Origin: Paenibacillus sp. FSL H8-0048 | GTDB taxonomy: Bacteria > Bacillota > Bacilli > Paenibacillales > Paenibacillaceae | DNA: 64,000 nt | Assembly (NCBI RefSeq): GCF_038002825.1 | Contig: NZ_JBBODF010000001.1 | Location: 2,852,001 to 2,916,000 of the forward strand | Reading direction: 5' to 3' | Shown: piece by piece, positions 61,001 to 64,000 of the stretch | How the letters are laid out: each line of letters starts with the position of its first letter | Position numbering within the stretch: the stretch's first letter is position 1 | The notes under the pieces: generated by a model | The model's input: only the letters and a program-made list of their open reading frames with translations | What the model was told of the DNA's origin: nothing | The model's database searches: none | Program-made: the position numbers and the translations under genes

Positions 61001-64000
61001 CGAGCAGCAACATGAAGAGTGTAGAACCGGATGCCTGATTTACATGCTGCAATCTGCGGTACAAATCCTTTTCAACCGTTATTTCTATGAAATCCCCCTC
61101 ATAGCTTTTCTTCACAGGACGTAAATAATCCGTTGGCAGATTCAATGCCGGCAAATTTCCTTTTAGACTGTTCATCCAGAAATTCTGTGCCTCCAGCATT
61201 GGCGGCAACTGTAAATTCGCGATCTGCCAAGCTGCAATATCCTTATATTGCAGGCTTAAGGGCTCAAGAGACTTGTCATTGTAAATCTCCATAAATTCCT
61301 TCAGCAGGATAACCATCGATAATCCATCTGCAGCAATATGATGCATATCAAATAACAAGTAGTGGGAAGATTCATTTGTTGAAACCACCGCACTTCTGAA
61401 AAGTGGCGCCTGCCCCAGATCAAATGGTCTGACCCATGTATTCAGAACAGAACTGATATCGCAATCGGCACAACTCATAAATTCCATCTCAGCATTTACC
61501 GCAGGAACAATTCTTTGCACTACCTCACCATTGAGTATTTCAAAACAGGTCCGCAGCGGTTCATGTCTCATAATTAATTGGCTGACGGCTTGCCCAATCT
61601 TCTCCTTGGAAATAATTCCTTCCACATAAAATACAGAGGTTAGATTATAGGCGGTACTATTGCTCTCCATCTTGTTCAAAATGTACATTCTTCTCTGGGC
61701 AAAAGAGGTATCGTAAGTTCCTCTTGCCTCTAGTGCCGGAATTTCCGCTGCACGATTTCCGGGAAGACTCCCAATACAGGCAGCCAGAGCTTTAAATACA
61801 GGAAATCTGAAGATATGGCTTACCTTCAATTGGACATTAAATTCCCGCTCTACCTGCAACACCATCTGTATAGCTTTTAATGAATGACCACCCTCTTCAA
61901 AGAAATGATCCTCTGTACTGACTTGATCTACTTCCAGGATCTGCTTCCAAATTGATGCCAATTTAATCTCTATGCCGGATTGTGGAGGCAAATTCGCCTT
62001 GACAGGTGCCGCCTCTTCCCTGCTCTTTAACTGTATTCGGTCTATTTTTCCGCTTGTCGTAAGCGGAAATTGATCAATAAACACGAATTTTGAAGGGATC
62101 ATGTAATCAGGTACTGCTTCCTCCAGAAATCTCCGTAATTCGGAAACTGCAGTCACGGCTTTTGACGTTAGATATGCCAAGAGATAATTGGAGCCCTTTG
62201 AATCAGTTTTAGCAATTACAACCGCTTCTTTAATATCCGGATGCTTTAGCAGGACACTCTCTATCTCATCCGGTTCGACACGGAATCCCCTGATCTTAAT
62301 CTGGAAGTCCTTCCGGCCGACAAACGCAAGATTGCCATCAGGGAGCCACTTCACCTGATCACCGGTTCTGTACATTCTTCTGCCTGCTATATAAGGATCT
62401 GAAGTAAACTTTACCGCGCTCAGTTCAGGCTTATTCATATACCCACGTGCAACATTGTCTCCTGCGACACACAGTTCACCCGCGATCCCAATAGGTTGAA
62501 GATTACCATAAGCGTCCAAGACATAAATATCGTTATTGGTTACAGGTTTGCCTATGGAAGGGACATCTGCAATGACATCACCGGGCTTCATAATAAGCTC
62601 AGTCACCACATGGGTTTCGGTAGGACCGTATTGATTGTGAAGATGGGTTCCATTTTCCTTAAGATACATTCTCAGCTGATCATTGATAACCAGCTGCTCA
62701 CCGGCTGTAAGGATATGCCTTATATTGGACGGTATCTGCCGGGCCAGTTGTTCCTCACTAGTGATGAATTTCAAATAAGCGGTTGGAAAGATTGCCACTT
62801 CAACATTCACATCGGTTACATATCTGAATAAGCCCTCGACATCCCTCTTCATTTCTTCATGTATAACATGAAGTGTCCCTCCAGCCAACAAGGTCGAGAA
62901 TATTTCATTAGGGGACATATCAAATGTTGTTGCGTTAAACAGCAGAACTGAAGCAGCGAAATTAACGCTCTCATATTCAAAGCAAATCAGATTCACCATA
63001 TTTTTGTGCTCAAACATAATTCCCTTGGGCTTCCCTGTTGATCCGGATGTATAAATAACATACAGCAGATCGTTCGAGGTATTACATATTCCCAGGTTTC
63101 CCGCGTCTTCATGAACCAGCTCCGGTTCCAATTGTTCCAGGCTGAGCATCATTTCCGCAGGTACACCTGCTCCTTCTGAAGCTGCAGTCAGAATCCAGCT
63201 GATATTGGCGTCATTGATAATATAGGATAAACGTTCTGCAGGACAATTCACATCCAGAGGCAGATAGGCCGCACCCGCTTTCAATACTCCGAGGATTCCA
63301 ATAATCAATGCAAATGAGCGTTCCAGCTTGACGCCAACTACACTGTCCGCACCAATTCCTCTATTCCTAAGCGCTCTTGCCAGCTTATTGCTTTGCTTGT
63401 TCAATTCATCATAAGTCAGTCTCTCTCCATAACAGATTATAGCAGTCTGATTAGGAGTTTTTGCGGCCTGCTCCTCGAACAGCTCATGTATCGTTTTATG
63501 CGTAGGATAAGGTTTGGAAGCCGGATTATAGTGACGGAGAATATACTTTTCTTCCTCCGGGGATATCAGCCGGATATCTTTTAGCTTTACATTTGTCCCC
63601 TCGATAATCCTTTGAATAATATTAATAAAATGTCCGATCATCGCTTCCATGGTCTGCTTCTTAAACAAGCGTGAACAGTAATGTAAATTGAATCTCAATG
63701 TGTCTCCAGCTTCAAAGCCCTCAAGGAAAATATCAAAATGAGCCGGACCATATCCCGGAGTATATGGCGTAAATGTCAAATTATCAATGATGAAGGGCTC
63801 ATTCGCAGTATTATTTAGAATACTGTCCTTGCCGCTTGCATTTTGAATGACAAACATTGTGTCAAATAAAGGGTTCCTGCTAAGATCCCGTTCCAGTTGA
63901 ATGGCATTGAGCAGCTCTTCAAATTGGTAATCTTCATTTTCAAATGCATTTAGGGCATTCTCTTTAACAACCGCCAGAAAATCTGTAAAGCTTTGCTCCA
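58053..64000 (-). CDS. NRPS, ..C-A-PCP-C-A-PCP plus half-condensation domain (partial, 5' end outside window)
   Basis: About 1980 C-terminal residues are visible; the frame stays open to 64000, where the C-lobe of a condensation domain is being read (RDLSRNPLFDTMF). A1 (about 63490-62040) has YTSGSTGKPKG and FDMSPNEIF; specificity positions read D-M-N-A-L-A-Q-V-V. PCP1 Ser is at 61883 (GGHSL). The second C domain has HHIAADG near 61344. A2 (about 60395-58900) has YTSGTTGNPKG; positions read D-V-M-S-M-A-M-I-I. PCP2 Ser is at 58772 (GGNSI). A C-lobe-like half domain ends the protein. Neither A code matches one I know well. No E domains are seen. The next synthase starts with a KS. Confidence 0.94.
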   Translation of the reverse strand, partial: EQSFTDFLAVVKENALNAFENEDYQFEELLNAIQLERDLSRNPLFDTMFVIQNASGKDSILNNTANEPFIIDNLTFTPYTPGYGPAHFDIFLEGFEAGDTLRFNLHYCSRLFKKQTMEAMIGHFINIIQRIIEGTNVKLKDIRLISPEEEKYILRHYNPASKPYPTHKTIHELFEEQAAKTPNQTAIICYGERLTYDELNKQSNKLARALRNRGIGADSVVGVKLERSFALIIGILGVLKAGAAYLPLDVNCPAERLSYIINDANISWILTAASEGAGVPAEMMLSLEQLEPELVHEDAGNLGICNTSNDLLYVIYTSGSTGKPKGIMFEHKNMVNLICFEYESVNFAASVLLFNATTFDMSPNEIFSTLLAGGTLHVIHEEMKRDVEGLFRYVTDVNVEVAIFPTAYLKFITSEEQLARQIPSNIRHILTAGEQLVINDQLRMYLKENGTHLHNQYGPTETHVVTELIMKPGDVIADVPSIGKPVTNNDIYVLDAYGNLQPIGIAGELCVAGDNVARGYMNKPELSAVKFTSDPYIAGRRMYRTGDQVKWLPDGNLAFVGRKDFQIKIRGFRVEPDEIESVLLKHPDIKEAVVIAKTDSKGSNYLLAYLTSKAVTAVSELRRFLEEAVPDYMIPSKFVFIDQFPLTTSGKIDRIQLKSREEAAPVKANLPPQSGIEIKLASIWKQILEVDQVSTEDHFFEEGGHSLKAIQMVLQVEREFNVQLKVSHIFRFPVFKALAACIGSLPGNRAAEIPALEARGTYDTSFAQRRMYILNKMESNSTAYNLTSVFYVEGIISKEKIGQAVSQLIMRHEPLRTCFEILNGEVVQRIVPAVNAEMEFMSCADCDISSVLNTWVRPFDLGQAPLFRSAVVSTNESSHYLLFDMHHIAADGLSMVILLKEFMEIYNDKSLEPLSLQYKDIAAWQIANLQLPPMLEAQNFWMNSLKGNLPALNLPTDYLRPVKKSYEGDFIEITVEKDLYRRLQHVNQASGSTLFMLLLAAYNVLLYKYTAQNDILIGSPVAGRTRKEEEHSVGMFVNTVVMRNPLQGEQTFNSFLSEVRDNSLRVIENQSYPFDKLIDELGIPRDMGRNPVFDTMFSMNNISFSKLVIGGLEAQPVELTNKTSKFDISVSATELEEEMVLSFEYCTKLFTEQTIQRMANHYINILDSITRDSSKTINSINILSIPEQKELLEKFNETALPFREEYTLQALFEERVGICPDRTALVYEDNEITYRDLNHKANKVASVLRSKGVGPDITVGVMMKSSPELFIAILGILKAGGAFLPMDCNYPKERLMYILENSNSRLVLSDEGAQASENLQQLEVMKIDEILSGKAESSNPEHINTANDLAYIIYTSGTTGNPKGVAIEHRSVNNCLTEIARATKFGEGKSILALTSASFDVFVMQSLLPLITGMKIVVPTESDKADTLRIRQIIEKQGIDMLSATPSRMIMLAGEGGDLSWMSSLKVCMLAGEAFPESLMQTLGRIPNLQVYNMYGPTETTIISSIKHLLPDAPINLGKPISNTTMYILDSEQRLQPIGVAGELYIGGAGLARGYWNQPELTAEKFIQNPYREGERIYRTGDLAKWTPEGEVEYLGRIDNQVKLRGYRIELEEIQKNLGEVPGIMNCIVRIIGEAPESAYLAGYYEAAHEIPVPVITAHLAAILPHYMIPRVYVYLEQMPLNTNAKIDITALPEPLLSHRQLNPAAPVSYSQTEQQLIDIWKSVLGLDYIDINDNFFELGGNSIQVVRVHAMVEKLYPDKVEIADFFTYSSISEMAEAIESSDTALGRIELHMVNLHADFRRTGGNVDARTGSIKMAMAGLDAILTELSNRYGTSKDHILQGLFMYLLQEYSADRSISIHYALNDNGDVLPLTINPSSIESVADLFGTISEQAVLLPKPAGFNLNEAMRLTHVKQDEAVSLLYLGHRHFGGQLSETFDIILKTDAGPEISHVIFEYNAGRLQTDFMKEMGNRLMKMIQSAQ
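58056..58650 (-). other. Half-condensation (C-lobe-like) domain at NRPS C-terminus, copy 1
   Basis: About 195 residues following PCP2: HILQGLFMYLLQEYSADR, then FDIILKTDAG and FEYNAGRLQTDFMKEM match the layout of C-lobes. There is no N-lobe and no HHxxxDG. Confidence 0.68.

Noticed and set aside
733..63584. Numerous plus-strand and alternate-frame open frames of 60-200 codons
   Set aside because: They lie opposite or within clearly coding minus-strand genes, have no recognisable domains and mostly lack ribosome sites.
1..64000. tRNA, rRNA, CRISPR arrays, insertion sequences or phage genes
   Set aside because: None seen; the minus-strand coding density leaves only two gaps above 200 bases and neither contains such elements.

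Overview
The window is almost entirely one strand (minus) of a giant hybrid nonribosomal peptide / trans-AT polyketide biosynthetic cluster. Low-to-mid G+C content, strong AGGAGG ribosome sites, GTG/TTG starts, FabD-like discrete acyltransferases and a LoaP-type NusG paralogue all point to a Bacillales bacterium, most likely Paenibacillaceae. This is an inference from style; no rRNA or housekeeping marker is present. The plus-strand open frames are shadows of the minus-strand genes.

Layout in the direction of transcription (64000 to 1): an NRPS entering from outside the window (..C-A-PCP-C-A-PCP plus a C-terminal half-condensation domain, 58053-64000); discrete AT 1 (56725-57975); KS-ACP-C-A-PCP (51120-56693); two KS-DH-KR-ACP proteins (46319-51136, 41499-46319); C-A(Gly-like)-PCP plus half-C (37562-41506); KS-KR-ACP fused to a BtrH-like cysteine acyltransferase domain (32834-37528); a four-gene FkbH/I/J/K-like cassette for a hydroxymalonyl-ACP type extender (29464-32819); LoaP antiterminator and a free ACP (28408-29257); a 242-nt highly structured leader; a stand-alone C-A(Asn)-PCP-E protein (23693-28165); type II thioesterase; SAM methyltransferase; a large C-A-PCP-E-C-A-PCP plus half-C NRPS (14028-22184); AT 2 (12737-14017); KS-KR-ACP-KS-ACP-C (5511-12740); AT 3 (4185-5480); two half-size ABC exporters (717-4147); and the N-terminal part of a serine hydrolase of the beta-lactamase/S12 family (1-715, running off the window).

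How the parts may work together: the C-A(Asn)-PCP-E protein, with the free ACP as possible acyl donor partner, has the architecture of the N-acyl-D-Asn prodrug starters of colibactin, xenocoumacin, amicoumacin and zwittermicin. The S12 hydrolase and paired ABC exporter at the far end could be the matching deacylating peptidase and export step. The remaining megasynthases extend with amino acids and ketide units. Three trans-ATs may divide malonyl and hydroxymalonyl loading. There is no integrated thioesterase domain; the terminal C domain of the last PKS or the BtrH-like domain are candidates for release or acyl transfer.

Three features look unusual: half-condensation domains at the C-terminus of every NRPS that precedes a KS protein; a BtrH-like domain fused to a PKS module; and LoaP embedded in the cluster beside an attenuator-like leader, with a second terminator-like hairpin inside the operon. 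I cannot assign the cluster to a known product.
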